The translations under genes and the position numbers were made by a program. The notes under the pieces were generated by a model that saw nothing but the letters and a program-made list of their open reading frames with translations, did no database searches and was not told the DNA's origin. Positions 1-10,119 of a stretch of DNA of 37,099 nt are shown in pieces; within the stretch, counting starts at the first letter, position 1, and each line of letters begins with the position of its first letter. The DNA lies in the NCBI GenBank assembly GCA_003427395.1, contig BFEA01000186.1, forward strand, positions 2,531,689 through 2,568,787. Reading direction: 5' to 3'. The DNA is from Chara braunii (Eukaryota; Streptophyta; Charophyceae; Charales; Characeae).

Positions 1-167
1 GATGCATGACCGTGTGATAGATTGTGGTTAATGTATGGCCAGGGGATTTACCATGGACAGTACGTCGTTTATACATGTTCGCTTCCACTCGGCTCACATG
101 TACCGTTTGCTATTCTTGTCGACAGACGTATCGGTAGTGTAGTTCGCCGCGAGGACATTTTCCAAGT

Positions 168-863
168 ATGAACGAGAACGGCCTTATAATCAATCTTGCG
201 AACGCATGGGGAACACTCATACACTATGACGAATTCATTCCGGCTCGGTACAAGTGTCAAATGATTGCAGTCGGTATCCGCACAAGCGACGAGAGCACTT
301 TCTGCCCCACATTCGACTTGTGGGCTCCGGATTTCCAACGCAAGCTCTCGAGGATGGCCAAGACATGTGATCCGCAAGGCCAATTTTTGAAATTTGGCGC
401 ACAGCGATGGAATAATTTTTTTTACGGATGGGGCTCGATATACGACAACTACACAACATGCACTTATGGAAAAATACTATGCATTGCATTCGAGGCACGT
501 CACGGGATGACATACTGTTGTACGTGTATCCAGCGGCGGAAAATTAGGCACGATCAAATGCATTACATGGATTGCTCCGCGTACATTGAGGATAACGCCG
601 TGTCGACGCACGCTCGCCGTTTCTGTAGTGTCATTCGAGATGCGATGATACAGTTTATGCGGCAGAGGACATCCGTCATCGGAAAGATTGCTGTGAAGGT
701 GATTCACATATTGAACGACGATGAAACCACTGTTTATTTGAAGAAGACAAAAGCAAAAACGATTGTCGAAGTGAAACACTTGTTCCGGCGCATGAACGGG
801 GCACATCGACACGTGCCGCAGAAGATGACGGACAATACCGCGGGAGGCGTGAGAAATGAATAA
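168..863 (+). CDS. Unknown protein, unit 1 of the plus-strand array (231 aa)
   Basis: This is an intact ORF from ATG 168 to TAA 861-863. I do not recognise a database family. The first half has CPTFDLWAPDF, which lines up loosely with the CPWA..F.FAN motif of the ORFs at 961 and 2038. The second half has YGKILCIAFEAR, a short hydrophobic strand, then SAYIEDNAVSTHARRF and SVIRDAM. This resembles the IRDAIG segment of the next two units. It therefore reads as a fused form of the two-part units that follow. The protein is Cys- and Trp-rich with a basic C-terminus (KKTKAKT, HLFRRM). There is no signal peptide or obvious transmembrane segment. No intron signal is needed to read it. Function unknown. 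The ORF is real with fair confidence; the kinship to its neighbours is by eye. Confidence 0.55.
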   Translation: MNENGLIINLANAWGTLIHYDEFIPARYKCQMIAVGIRTSDESTFCPTFDLWAPDFQRKLSRMAKTCDPQGQFLKFGAQRWNNFFYGWGSIYDNYTTCTYGKILCIAFEARHGMTYCCTCIQRRKIRHDQMHYMDCSAYIEDNAVSTHARRFCSVIRDAMIQFMRQRTSVIGKIAVKVIHILNDDETTVYLKKTKAKTIVEVKHLFRRMNGAHRHVPQKMTDNTAGGVRNE

Positions 864-960
864 AGATTTGCCGTATGTAGGGATTTCACGAGGAGCTGGA
901 CAAGGGTGGAGTAGTGTGACATGTTTCTAACGTTCATCGCAAGCATGCTGACAGCAGTGT

Positions 961-1368
961 ATGTGTTTTATACAGAAGCTACTTCGCGTATTTTCGAGTG
1001 GTGGGATGACCAGTGACGACAACAACCGTCATCGACAGTTGGATGAGAATACCAAATTTAGGATTGTCGAGGCACTTCGAGTCGATCCATGGCTGAGTGT
1101 GCTGCCATGGCGAGGAACAGTTGGGAACTGGAGCGAGAGCGATTGGGATCTCGCAATGATAGAATGTCCATGGGCGCACGACTTCAGATTTGCTAACGCG
1201 ATGGAGTGGGGCCGGATCATCGAAATACATTCCGCCTATCTCGAGACAGCGTATATATCGAACTATGCAGAGATTCACTGGATGAACGACCACCTGGGTA
1301 CTTATGACCTTCTTGTCGCAAATGCAAACCAAGATTCGACGAATGAGTGTTGCGAGGAGGATGGATAA
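961..1368 (+). CDS. Unknown DPW/CPWA-motif protein, unit 2 first part
   Basis: The reading frame is open from ATG 961. A second in-frame ATG at 1006 (MTSDDNN) is the better start because the paralogue at 2038 also begins with a short Ser/Thr-rich leader. The core motif is DPWLSVLPW, then W.ESDW, then CPWAHDFRFANAMEWG. The ORF at 2038-2448 has the same order (DPWMTVVPY, W.DGNW, CPWASHYKFANMLEFG). This conservation of spaced Trp, Pro and FAN residues at low overall identity is good evidence that both are, or were, coding. It ends at TAA 1366-1368, five bases before the ATG of the next ORF. The family is not recognised and the function is unknown. Confidence 0.6.
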   Translation: MCFIQKLLRVFSSGGMTSDDNNRHRQLDENTKFRIVEALRVDPWLSVLPWRGTVGNWSESDWDLAMIECPWAHDFRFANAMEWGRIIEIHSAYLETAYISNYAEIHWMNDHLGTYDLLVANANQDSTNECCEEDG

Positions 1369-1373
1369 ATTTC

Positions 1374-1764
1374 ATGCAAGTTTGTAAGAATATCACCTCG
1401 CACGTGGCCGAAGCGGTTCGAAGTCGAACTGCAAAGGTGCGGAAGATTGTATCAGAGAATCACAACGTACCCCGTGCGTAACGAAGCGGGGACGAGCAAT
1501 AAGCGCATATCGTATTGCTCTGTGAGAGTTTTCTTAAACGATAGCGATTTATGTAGAGTCAATTGCGTAGCACGCACAGGTAAGGGTGGAAGATTAATAG
1601 ATGCACAATGCGAAGGACTGTCGAATGAACACGCGTGCGAGAATTCGGTATTTAATGTGAAAGAGTCTGTGGACGAAGTAGAACATAAAATATGCACAAT
1701 AAGAGACGCTATTGGCGTCGCTCTCGCCGGAACGTGCAGTTTCGTAAAAATGTCGTATATATGA
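1374..1764 (+). pseudogene. Unknown IRDAIG-motif protein, unit 2 second part, frameshifted
   Basis: ATG 1374 follows the previous stop by five bases. It opens a 35-codon stretch whose VRKIVSENHNVPRA resembles the N-terminus of minus-strand ORF R2 (VLRLVPSNGEVPDW). That frame stops near 1479. The frame used by the preceding ORF then carries the better conserved part: RISYCSVRVFLND, and ENSVFNVKESVDEVEHKICTIRDAIG, split here as SVFNVKESVDEVEH and ICTIRDAIGVALAG. The paralogue at 2445-2958 ends in the matching AMAIRDAIGNSLARLGGFV. The change of frame between about 1450 and 1480 indicates a frameshift or a spliced gap. Function unknown. Confidence 0.45.
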
Positions 1765-2037
1765 TCATTCGACAGAGACGACAATGACGAACCCGAGGGT
1801 TTGAAAATGCTCACATTCGGCTTACCCCTGCACGGCTTGTATAGTTACGAAGGAAAACGTGTTAAACGCATTGGTTCATACTAGCAAATTCTCATCTTAC
1901 AAATAGTTTAGCACGGATAGGCAAGTATCATTACTGAGTGTTAGCCTCATCGGAGAGTTATCATTTCTCGACTTTATTTACGAGCGTCTACACGTTCGAT
2001 TTTGTCGCTCATGTGTGTGTGGTGTGTAGGGTGCATA

Positions 2038-2448
2038 ATGTCATCGACAACGTCGACAAGCATCAGTGGAAGTCCCAAGAGACACAAGCGCTAAGCAAAA
2101 CCATTTCCTCCTTGTGCGAAATCGGTGCGGCATTATAACGGTCATACTTGGCTCAAGTATGACCCAAGAGAGGAATTTGAAGAGGACCCATGGATGACCG
2201 TCGTCCCATATATGAATCGATATCTTCACCAATGGACCGATGGTAATTGGAATGCGATGAAGAGTGTGGGTGGCTGCCCTTGGGCAAGCCATTACAAGTT
2301 CGCCAATATGTTGGAGTTCGGGAGCCTCATTCCAGTGCCTGATGGTCTTCTCAAGCCTGTTTTCCTCACCCGTCTGCGTAAAGCATACCGCAATATTGAC
2401 CGCTACAACAGTCGTCTCGACTTCGTGTACATCACGAGTTCGCCATGA
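2038..2448 (+). pseudogene. Unknown DPW/CPWA-motif protein, unit 3 first part
   Basis: ATG 2038 begins MSSTTSTS followed by a basic stretch GSPKRHKR. The frame is broken once by TAA 2092-2094 and then runs to TGA 2446-2448. From 2125 the protein contains DPWMTVVPY, W.DGNWNAM, CPWASHYKFANMLEFG and SLIPVPDG, paralogous to the ORF at 961-1368. The part after 2094 has no good ATG, so this copy looks interrupted unless it starts at a near-cognate codon. Its terminal TGA overlaps the ATG of the next ORF in an ATGA tetramer. The basic PKRHKR could be a nuclear localisation signal, but that is only a suggestion. Function unknown. Confidence 0.5.
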
Positions 2449-2958
2449 ACTTGGACGAGTTCGTTGAAACAAGAGTTGATAGACACAACTCGTCATTGTT
2501 CATTCTTGGAGCAGCACCCACTCTGTTGCCCAGGGATTTATTCACGAGCTGTATCATATTTTTGCATGCGGTTGAGTATTACCAGATATGAATTCTCAAG
2601 AGTGCTATGTGTGGTTTCTTCAAACAAATGTAAGAAATTTGTAGATGCAGTTGTGCGTGTATCACGGAACCATCTCTTTCTTCAGCCGCCACAGGGTTCG
2701 TGGTTGCCTGTTCGCTGGGATCCAGATGGACGGTCAGATGTGGTGATAGCAGGCCAGATGCAAAATTCGGCATTGTGGCAACAACTGGAAGAGAAAGCGA
2801 TGGCCATACGAGACGCCATTGGGAATTCGTTAGCACGTCTGGGAGGGTTTGTTATGTTGAAATACATGTCGGTATTTTCGGAGNATGCAACAATCAAGGA
2901 GCCGCAGATCCACGTATATGGATCGTCCATGAATGCCATGTATAGTTTCAGTCCATGA
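2445..2958 (+). pseudogene. Unknown IRDAIG-motif protein, unit 3 second part, frameshifted
   Basis: ATG 2445 overlaps the previous stop (ATGA) and opens 48 codons, MNLDEFVETRVDRHNS and on. The pattern V-E-T...LFILG..P.LLP is like the start of minus-strand ORF R3 (VVES...ILVSGDPQVTP). That frame ends at TGA 2589-2591. Another frame then carries FSRVLCVVSSNK, comparable to YGKILCIAFEAR of unit 1, and later LEEKAMAIRDAIGNSLARLG, ending at TGA 2956-2958. One undetermined base lies at 2884. As in unit 2, the switch is from frame 3 to frame 1. The gene is probably disrupted. Function unknown. Confidence 0.42.
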
Positions 2959-3315
2959 CCTCGTCCGCGGCAAACCCTGTACGTCACAAGATCCGGACGG
3001 GTTATCAAACCTCTTACTTACGGGATGCAGTTTAGTGACAATGTAATCATAGCGGATATACTGTTTTTTCTGTTTTTTTATCCGCTATACAGAGCATCTT
3101 CGTAGTTAAACAATTTTGTAATTGTATAATAGACATGCCTGTGTACAATATTCAGAATTTAATATGACGAAACTCGCGAATTTTGTTCGTCTACACGCTC
3201 AACTTGCAGGATGGAAATCGGTTAAACAAGCTCGCATGGAAGGATCTCATTATTTTAGACACTAACATTTGGTCGGTTGATATCGTCGAGGAATTTGCGA
3301 ATTATGAGTACATAA
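2959..3315. other. Spacer with weak coding remnants
   Basis: No confident gene. A 26-codon ORF starts with ATGA at 2955, overlapping the previous stop, and begins MTSSAANP like other unit starts. About 3183-3330 reads as an open stretch containing LIILDTNIWSVDIVEEF. This is faintly like the end of the D-type proteins (YLDGSNEWKVLVGIVE) but has no ATG. The rest is AT-rich. Confidence 0.3.
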
Positions 3316-4071
3316 ATGTCGAAAACGAAGTTGGACCAGCTGGTGAAAATTCTACCGATCATGGGTTTTGTCAACGGACAAGAGACGATTGTGTCCGACA
3401 ATGGATCAAATATGTGGTACCTGTACATAAAGGAGGATGACGCATACGTCATTGTATCGAGGAAAGACGTTGTGGATTATTTGAAGATGCTAGCCAACTG
3501 GAGGGAGGTATGCAGAAAACAAGATTGGGACGAGAAAGACAAATTGAAACAAAAAGTGTGCGCGTGGTATTCCATTGGCAGAAAAAAATTGCTTGCACCG
3601 GTGGTGGTGGACTTCTATGGTCGAATTCGAATATGCAATAGAGGCACGGCCATAGTGACACTTTTTACAGCAACGAAGATCACCGGCACGACAATGAATG
3701 TGTTGTTCACTGCCCGGGAAGAATTTTGGGACCCCGCGGGTTCGAGCAAACTCGAACAGTTTCGGAAGCGGTTGGAAATTGACGCGGCACTTAGGAAAGA
3801 GTTAGTGTAAAGGGTTGACAGTTTGGTGCATGTACAACTTCACTACCTTTTTGACAAATGTGAGGAGATAGTGTTCACATTCGAGCATAGAAAATGCGAC
3901 ACGGATGAAATGACTCGTACGAAGCAGTACCATCGATCGGGACAGATAGAAGTACCGTTAGTAGGTGGCAGACAGAAGATAGTGATAGATTGTCCGTATT
4001 GTGAAGACATTAAGCACGCAACAAATTTTCTACCTCTTATTCTTCACGGGACCCTGCATAGGAGTCAGTAG
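3316..4071 (+). pseudogene. Unknown protein, unit 4 (two-part frame with one stop)
   Basis: ATG 3316 opens MSKTKLDQLV. The same frame continues past a single TAA (3808-3810) to TAG 4069-4071, about 250 codons in all, which is the size of the other units. The first part holds MWYLYIKEDDAYVIVSRKDV and, later, NVLFTAREEFWDPAG. The latter resembles the strand plus E.W motif of the minus-strand R ORFs (VIFIAPEAW, GIVYLSKEAW). The second part has EEIVFTFEHRKC and KIVIDCPYCEDI followed by LPLILHG. No second ATG starts the latter part, so I read one interrupted gene and not two. Lys/Asp-rich, no membrane segment. Function unknown. Confidence 0.48.
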
Positions 4072-4566
4072 CATAGCACGTTTGTCCAGGTCGAGACATG
4101 TTCAACAATCGATGCGCTTCATCGCTAACACGCGTTCCAGACTTCAATGGTCAGATATGTGAATGACTTTGAACACTATGGAGATAGGAATTGTTAGCGC
4201 ACTGCAACAATCGTCAGTTTCACTTTGTGTGGTGAACGCAAAATTATTTTTTTAGTTATGTTTAATCGTGTTTTTTTCACCAGTTATTTCGTTTTTTGTT
4301 TCGATAATGTGAACGAAGTTTTGAAAATCGCAAATATTTGCAATTTACAAGCTCAAAGTTAGCATAAACAAACGTGTTTGAATTTATTTTTTATTTATTT
4401 TTTATTTTTTTAAGACAGTTTTTGTTGTATTATCTACAATTTCTTCGTTCGAATAATGTCGATATTTATCAGATGATTAATTTTGAACAATATTATCTAA
4501 CCGATCTTGCAAGGTTATAGTGTTCGACATTACAACAGGCGACAATAATAGACAAACCATACAACA
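4072..4566. other. AT-rich intergenic stretch, no gene seen
   Basis: The stretch is A/T-rich with T-runs around 4250-4430 and no ORF of note. Several near-palindromic A/T words occur, but nothing could be assigned as a promoter with confidence. Confidence 0.5.
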
Positions 4567-4981
4567 ATGATGCGCATCACTCCCATCGCATTGCCTTCAG
4601 GGTCAGCTCTCAGAACAATAAACAGACCGTTTTCATACGAATATGAGTCAATATTAAGATGTGAAGTTGGTGGTTGTAAATTATTTGTAGTTGTCGTGAG
4701 GTTCACGGAAATCGACATGTATGGCGTGCGAATTTATGAAAGACAAGGACAAATAAGGACAGTGAAAGAGTATGTGGAATGTCACGAAGCAGCTTTGCAA
4801 GTCCACGAGGAAAAAAAAAATTACATTGATGCGCGAGGGTCGAAGACTTGAAGGTTGGTCTGCTTTCGTAACCAACTTAGAAAGCATGCATATTCCACCT
4901 ATCCCAGCGTGCATCCTCGACGGCTCGAACGATGCGACGATGAGAATTTTCATCATGAATGCAACAAATAGGAGCCGTTAG
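4567..4981 (+). pseudogene. D-type unknown protein, broken at a poly-A run
   Basis: ATG 4567 reads MMRITPIALPSG through VRFTEIDMYGVRIYE and EYVECHEAALQVHEEKK, then loses frame at a run of ten A (about 4810-4819). The next frame continues LEGWSAFVTNLESM and ends PPIPACILDGSNDATMRIFI before TAG 4979-4981. The end matches minus-strand ORFs D1 (VIPDAYLDGSNEWK) and D2 (TIPDAFLDGSDDWR). The middle DMYGVRIYE...EYVECHEAAL sits where D1 has DVGVYVEEG...FLRGWEEAI. The frameshift could be a homopolymer sequencing error or a true mutation. This is the clearest protein-level link between the two unknown arrays. Function unknown. Confidence 0.5.
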
Positions 4982-5760
4982 TAATATGATAATAGGAAAA
5001 CGAAAGAGTATGAGCGAGGATAATTTTTAAAAGATGATAAGTGGCTAAGTAGTAGACATGGAGCGACATTGATAGACGTCATTCAGATGTGGCTAAATTT
5101 TGAGTTTTTTGTTGCAATTGCAATATATTAATTGTGACGAACTTGTAAAAATATGATATGATTATCAATTTTTTGACTAAAAATTATCTTGCGGATCACA
5201 TCTATGTATCAATTTTAAGTTAATTTTTCCATTTGCAACGTGCGTTGGATGTTATTATGTGTTGTGAGGGCGTTTTGTTCCCATGTGTGGCAAAACAAAC
5301 AGAACTTGCAGATGCAAAACGCAATTACAATCTTATTACATTACCATAACGATGCAGATTTCAGGAAAAAAACACAACATTGTTGATGAATCCGTAGCAA
5401 ACCAAAACGAAAATTCTTATTTGATGCCNTTTCCGATCGATTTAGCAAAAAAATGTTGAAAATGTTAATAAAATATACAGTGAAAGTCGATAAAATGATG
5501 AAAAAACCTTGAAAATATTTAAAATTTTAACTACGTGCACTTGAAAAATATCACACTATCCGAATAAACGTTGTTCAGGAACAAAAACTGACAATTTTTG
5601 GCGGTGTAATTCGATAATTAAACCCATGGTATCCTATATAGTGCGGTGCTAAAACTGCTAGAAAATGGAAAAAAAATGGAAAAAAAAAGAGTTGCAATTT
5701 CGTTCAAAAAATAAAAAATGTCCATTTTGACGAAATCGTAGTTTTACCCCCTGATCGATG
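4982..5760. other. AT-rich spacer, no gene seen
   Basis: Strongly A/T-rich with many A-runs and no credible ORF on either strand. One undetermined base lies at about 5429. The base composition shifts abruptly to mixed composition near 5750. Confidence 0.55.
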
Positions 5761-5989
5761 AGGTCCATGTCCCGCTCAAAGGCATTTGAACCTTGAAGCT
5801 TGAGTTACCCGGACGATCCGACGACGCATCAAACCACTACGGACGACTACGACGACGACAAAGGAGCAAGAGGGAGAGGTAACTGGTAAGTTTTTAAACC
5901 CGTGACTAGCTATACACTACTCACTTCCTCCGTCAAGAGGTAAAACGAAATTTAATGAATCTAGCTCCATATCTTGGAAGTATACATTA

Positions 5990-6845
5990 CCATGGGGTAT
6001 GTGTGAGTGTATCTATGCGTTTGTACGAGTGTATGTGAGAGTGGGTATATACAAGACACGAGGCGAGCCTTGCGCTACTTCCATCAGTATGAAGGAGCGA
6101 AATCGAACGAATCTTCTAATACAACATGGAAAACAGACACCTCCACATGAGCTAAACCGTGGTCATGCTTCCGCCCCGGCTCGCCAGTGAAATTCTCAGT
6201 GTTAGGTGTGTGTGAAGGAGTGTGTAAGTGTGCATGAATGAATCGCGCAACAAAACTTCACGCTACCGCCATCCATAGGATGAGAAATGCCGCTTGAATC
6301 TACGGCTAGTTTTATGAGGACGATCACTACAACACATGTGTGTGTATATGGGATTATGAGAAGTGTATCGCAACTAACTTCGTGATACTCCCATCAAGAG
6401 GGAGAGCCAAATCAGATGAACCTTTCGTTATAACGTGGGATTGTACATTGCCATTCGCACCCGACCACTATCACGCTTTCGACCCGGCTCCCCTCGGGAT
6501 CGCCATCCGTGTATGTATATGTGTGGGAGAGTGTGTGGGTAAGAGAGAGGTAGAGATTTCAGGTCGCATAACTAACCTCATGATGTTTCCAATGGGGGGA
6601 GCAAAGTCGAATGAATCTTCCGCTGCAACTTAGGAATGTACACCGCCGTTGTGCTCACCCTTTGTCATGCTTGCGTCCCGATTCGCCAGCGGAATCGTCA
6701 TTGGTATGTGTATATGTGAGTCTATATGTATGTGTGTTTGTGTATAAAGCACGATCGACCCCAGCTATTATAGTCGATAGGATTGGTCGAATGAAAGGTA
6801 CCTGCCGCTATAACAAGGAGAGTACACCCTACTTTAACTTGAGTA
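5990..6845. repeat. Diverged tandem repeats linked by TG-rich tracts
   Basis: About five units alternate a TGTGTGTATATG-like tract with a ~130-195 bp body. The bodies near 6063, 6241, 6368, 6563 and 6750 share a core like CAACTAAC..TGATACTCCCATC..GAGC.AAATC.GATGAA and then a shared CACGCTTTCGACCCGGCTC. The copies at 6368 and 6563 are the closest, offset by about 195 bp. Short open frames across them have no conserved product. Most likely this is a minisatellite or a fragment of a larger repeat. Confidence 0.55.
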
Positions 6846-6859
6846 TGTGTGTGTGTTAG

Positions 6860-6917
6860 GGGGAGAGAGAGTTAGAGAGAGAGAGAGAGAAAGAGGGAGA
6901 GAGAGAGAGAGAGAGGA
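6860..6917. repeat. (GA)n microsatellite
   Basis: Nearly uninterrupted GA dinucleotides, with a few GTTA or AAGAGG interruptions. Confidence 0.9.
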
Positions 6918-6944
6918 AGGATAGTGACACGTGGCACCTGTGTG

Positions 6945-7356
6945 GGAGGGGGAACGAGGTTGTGAGCGTAGCGCGAGACATACCTAATGCTTGACGCGTG
7001 CGACAGTGGTCGCCATATGCTCGTACTTCGGGAATGTTGTTGATGTCATTTTTTGGCTTCGTAGTATAGGCTAGATAAGATCTGCAACATATAGTCTGGG
7101 CGCCGGGCGCCAGATGGGATAACATTGGTTCCTCGTTGATGATGATGAGACTATTCCAGCACTGTCGATTGTAAGTTTTTGTTGTGCTCATATGTGGTGG
7201 GATTCGTGATGCAACCCTGTTGTTGGTTCGAGATCACGACTATCTAACCTTGTATAGCTTATGCTGTTTTGATTGCTGAAGTTTGTTGTTTTTTTATCCT
7301 TCATGCATATTTATTATTATTATTATTATTATTATTAATATTAATATTATTATTAC
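6945..7356 (+). repeat. (ATT)n-tailed repeat, copy 1
   Basis: A ~370 bp body ends in an (ATT)n tail at 7309-7356. Diagnostic words shared with the other copies are GAGGTTGTGAG, GCTCGTACTTCGGGA, TAGGCTAGATAAGATCTGC, AGTCTGGGCGC, TTGGTTCCTCGTTGATGATGATGAGAC, GTGATGCAAC and GACTATCTAACCTTG (some given in part). No ORF is conserved. A body of fixed content with a simple-sequence 3' tail suggests a short retroposed element, SINE-like or a 5'-truncated LINE, but no pol III boxes were recognised. Confidence 0.6.
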
Positions 7357-7382
7357 TAGGTGCACTGTGGTTTTTGAGTGCA

Positions 7383-7951
7383 CGTGACATCTGTGAGTGA
7401 AGGATCGAGGTCGTGAGTGATATAAAGACATACCTGGTGCATAAGGCGAACAACATTGGCCGAGATCTGCTCGTACTTGGGAGTTGTTGGCATTAGCGGT
7501 GGCATCGTGGATAGGCTAGATAAGATCTGCCACTCGTAGTCTGGGCATAGAATGCCAGATAGGAAATCGACATTGGTCCTTCATTGATGATGATGATGAT
7601 ATGAGGACACTTACCTTGTATCGGCGATGGTCTGCATGGGCGACATCTTCAAGTACCTCGGGCCGCTGCTGATGTTAACAGTTGCGTAGACTGTAGTTGT
7701 TGTGTTGAAAGTAAACAGGGGGGTTGAGCGCCGAGTAAGGGGTAGGGTCTTGACACGTGTGCTGGTAAGCAGCAAAAGCAAGCTCTCATGACACTCGGTC
7801 CTCGGTGTTACGAGTCTCCATCGGCGTTATACTAGTGAGACACTGCTCTTTGGACACAATGTGACTATCTGGCTCTCAATGTGATGGTATAATCTGGAAT
7901 TGTCACCTCGCTACTACTTATTTTTCTTTGCATTTTTCTGCCTTATTATTA

Positions 7952-8008
<57 letters not shown>
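7383..8008 (+). repeat. (ATT)n-tailed repeat, copy 2, rearranged
   Basis: The first part (7383-7615) repeats the body: GAGGTCGTGAGTGAT, TGCTCGTACTTGGGAG, TAGGCTAGATAAGATCTGCC, AGTCTGGGC, TTCATTGATGATGATG. About 300 bp of unrelated sequence follows. The terminal part carries GTGACTATCTGGCTC and an (ATT)n tail at 7943-8008. It is a copy with an internal replacement, or two partial copies side by side. Confidence 0.5.
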
Positions 8009-8029
8009 GGAGCATGATGATCCTTGGGT

Positions 8030-8403
8030 ATGTGTAGCATCTTTGTGATGGGGTTGAGGTTGTGAGTGATTCGAAGGACCTCCCTGATGACTCGAGGCAA
8101 CCGGCGTTGGCTGCAATCTACCCGTACTCCGGACAGCTGTTGACGTCGTTAGCTGCATTAGAGATAGGCTAGATAGGAGCTGCCACATGTAATATGGGCG
8201 CTAATCGCCAGAATGGATATCAACTCTGGTTCTTCGTTGATGATGATGGTGGGGTTATTTCAGCATTATCAATTATGAACTTTTGGTGTGTCCTTATTTG
8301 ATGAATCTCGTGATGCAAGTCTACTGGTGCTTCGAGGACGCGACTATCCGGTCTTGTGTATATGGTGCTGTATTTTCGCTGTCATTTTTATTTGAAATGA
8401 TTC

Positions 8404-8455
<52 letters not shown>

Positions 8456-8490
8456 GATTGATTGATTGTTATTATTAGTAGTAGTAGTAT
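8030..8490 (+). repeat. (ATT)n-tailed repeat, copy 3
   Basis: The full body is present: GAGGTTGTGAGTGATTCG, CCGTACTCCGGACAG, TAGGCTAGATAGGAGCTGCC, GGGCGCTAATCGCCAG, TTCTTCGTTGATGATGATG, GTGATGCAAG, GACTATCCGGTCTTG. The tail is (ATT)n at 8404-8454, continuing as GATT and AGT repeats to about 8490. The order of blocks is the same as in copies 1 and 4. Confidence 0.6.
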
Positions 8491-8697
8491 TGTTAGCAGG
8501 CTCATTCTCCTTCACGTTTCACATGCATATATAATGGCGGGCAGCAAGCCGGCGACGAGCACGCACTCAGATCCCAGAGATATGGTAATCGAGCCCACAG
8601 ATTGGATGCGAGCTCGCTTCAGCAGGCTATGGTGCATCAACACCTACATATCGTAACTCTTGACACTTTGTCCAACATCACTGATCCGGATCATCGT

Positions 8698-9045
8698 AGA
8701 CACACACACACACACATACACACACACACACACAAAGTAAAACATACACTGTGTCACAGACTGTGACACGCACACACACGCACACAGTCAAAATGACAGA
8801 CACATTAAAGATGACACACAATCACACACAGACTGACACTGAGATACCCAGACAGGCACAGACAAACTTGTGACCCAAACAGTTACACACACAGACAATG
8901 TAACACGCAGATGGCGTAACACACACAGACGACAATAACACGCGAGTACAAAAAACGCACTGTGATACACACAGAAGCACGCTGTAACACAAAGAGAGAG
9001 AGAGGGACACTTACACGCGAAGAGTGAGAAAGAAGGGAAGAGATA
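8698..9045. repeat. (CA)n and degenerate CA-rich tract
   Basis: A pure (CA)n run begins at 8698 and degrades into ACACACAGAC-type words, ending in GAGAGAGAG around 8995-9045. Open frames here are products of the low complexity. Confidence 0.85.
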
Positions 9046-9059
9046 GAGAGAGAGGGGTG

Positions 9060-9588
9060 GCGAGATACGTACCTGCTACATAAAGAGAGGTCGGCTTTTA
9101 TGTTGACAATCATGTACATTGATCTTCGAGAATTAGAGGGAGCACTACTGTGTGAACACGGCTGTAGGTAGGATAGTCGGGTTGATTGTGCTAGATGGGG
9201 TGCATGGTGGACCGTGGGTGCCAATGGCATCCGTAAGTTGAGGAGTGAAGCCTGTTGTCTAAGGTGATCGGCATTGGCTGAGATCTGCCCGAACATCGGG
9301 GAGTTGTTGACGTCATCAGCGGCATTGTAGATAGGCTAGGTAGAATCTGCCCTTCGTAGTCTAGGAGTTGAGCACCTAATAACAGTTCAACATTGGTTCT
9401 TCGATCGGTGATGATGAGACTGTCCCGACATTATCACTTATGAGCTTTGCTGTACTCTTATCCAGTGAAACTTGTGATGCAACTTTGCTATTAAGTTCGG
9501 GGTCACAACTATCTGGTCTTGCGTATATGGTGATGTTTGATTGCTGAAGTTCGTTATTACTCACATTTATTGCATTATTGTTACTATA

Positions 9589-9638
<50 letters not shown>

Positions 9639-9655
9639 TACTATTATTATTATTG

Positions 9656-9693
<38 letters not shown>

Positions 9694-9738
9694 ATTATCA
9701 TTACTAATATTATTATTATCATTATTATTATTATTGTG
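9060..9738 (+). repeat. (ATT)n-tailed repeat, copy 4 (longest)
   Basis: This copy has an extra 5' block (AAAGAGAGGTCGGC, CAATCATGTACATTGATC, TGTGTGAACACGGCTG) that recurs in copy 5. Then comes the common body: GTTGACGTCATCAGCGG, TAGGCTAGGTAGAATCTGCC, GTGATGCAAC, ACTATCTGGTCTTGCG. The tail at 9591-9735 is the longest (ATT)n in the window, interrupted by ACT, TGG and CAT variants. The long Ile- and Asn-rich open frames over the tail are not genes. Confidence 0.6.
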
Positions 9739-9739
9739 A

Positions 9740-10119
9740 AGATCCAGCCCTCAAGTGGCCTATCAGACATCATATTTGTTATGGGCCAAGCCCCCAGCAA
9801 GCAAAATGCCCACCCTAAGTGAAGGGGGACCTGAATATTCATCACAAGCTCAATTTGACAGTTCCGTATGGGGGTATTCAGACTCCAACAACGAATCAGT
9901 TGGTAGGGTGCACACACGAACCTCACTGAGCTGTGCTGTATAGCTGGCCCAGACCACGAAAGTTGTGTCTAGACACCTACACACAAGACAGGGCAGCGGG
10001 GCATAGGCAGCCATAGCCGGGCTGCTGAACGCCAGGGGGGGTACAACGGATGATCGAGTGGTTTTCAGAGAGTGAGGCGCTGAGTGGGATGATCAAGGTC
10101 AGATTGAAGGAGAAAAGTT
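9740..10119. other. Unassigned spacer
   Basis: No gene, repeat unit or conserved block seen. Confidence 0.4.

Noticed and set aside
2588-2644. Short ORF MNSQECYVWFLQTNV starting in ATGA as the real E-like strand of unit 3
   Set aside because: The similarity to GEFVWV is short; frame 1 (FSRVLCVVSSNK) fits unit 1 better and continues into the conserved IRDAIG segment.
3240-3300. PIN-domain start (ILDTNIW)
   Set aside because: No ATG, no further PIN motifs, and the frame ends within the next ORF; chance or a D-type remnant.
7918-8100. Poly-Asn, poly-Ile and poly-Leu open frames over (ATT)n tracts (also near 8283-8515 and 9541-9926)
   Set aside because: They are translations of microsatellites with no conserved flanking protein.
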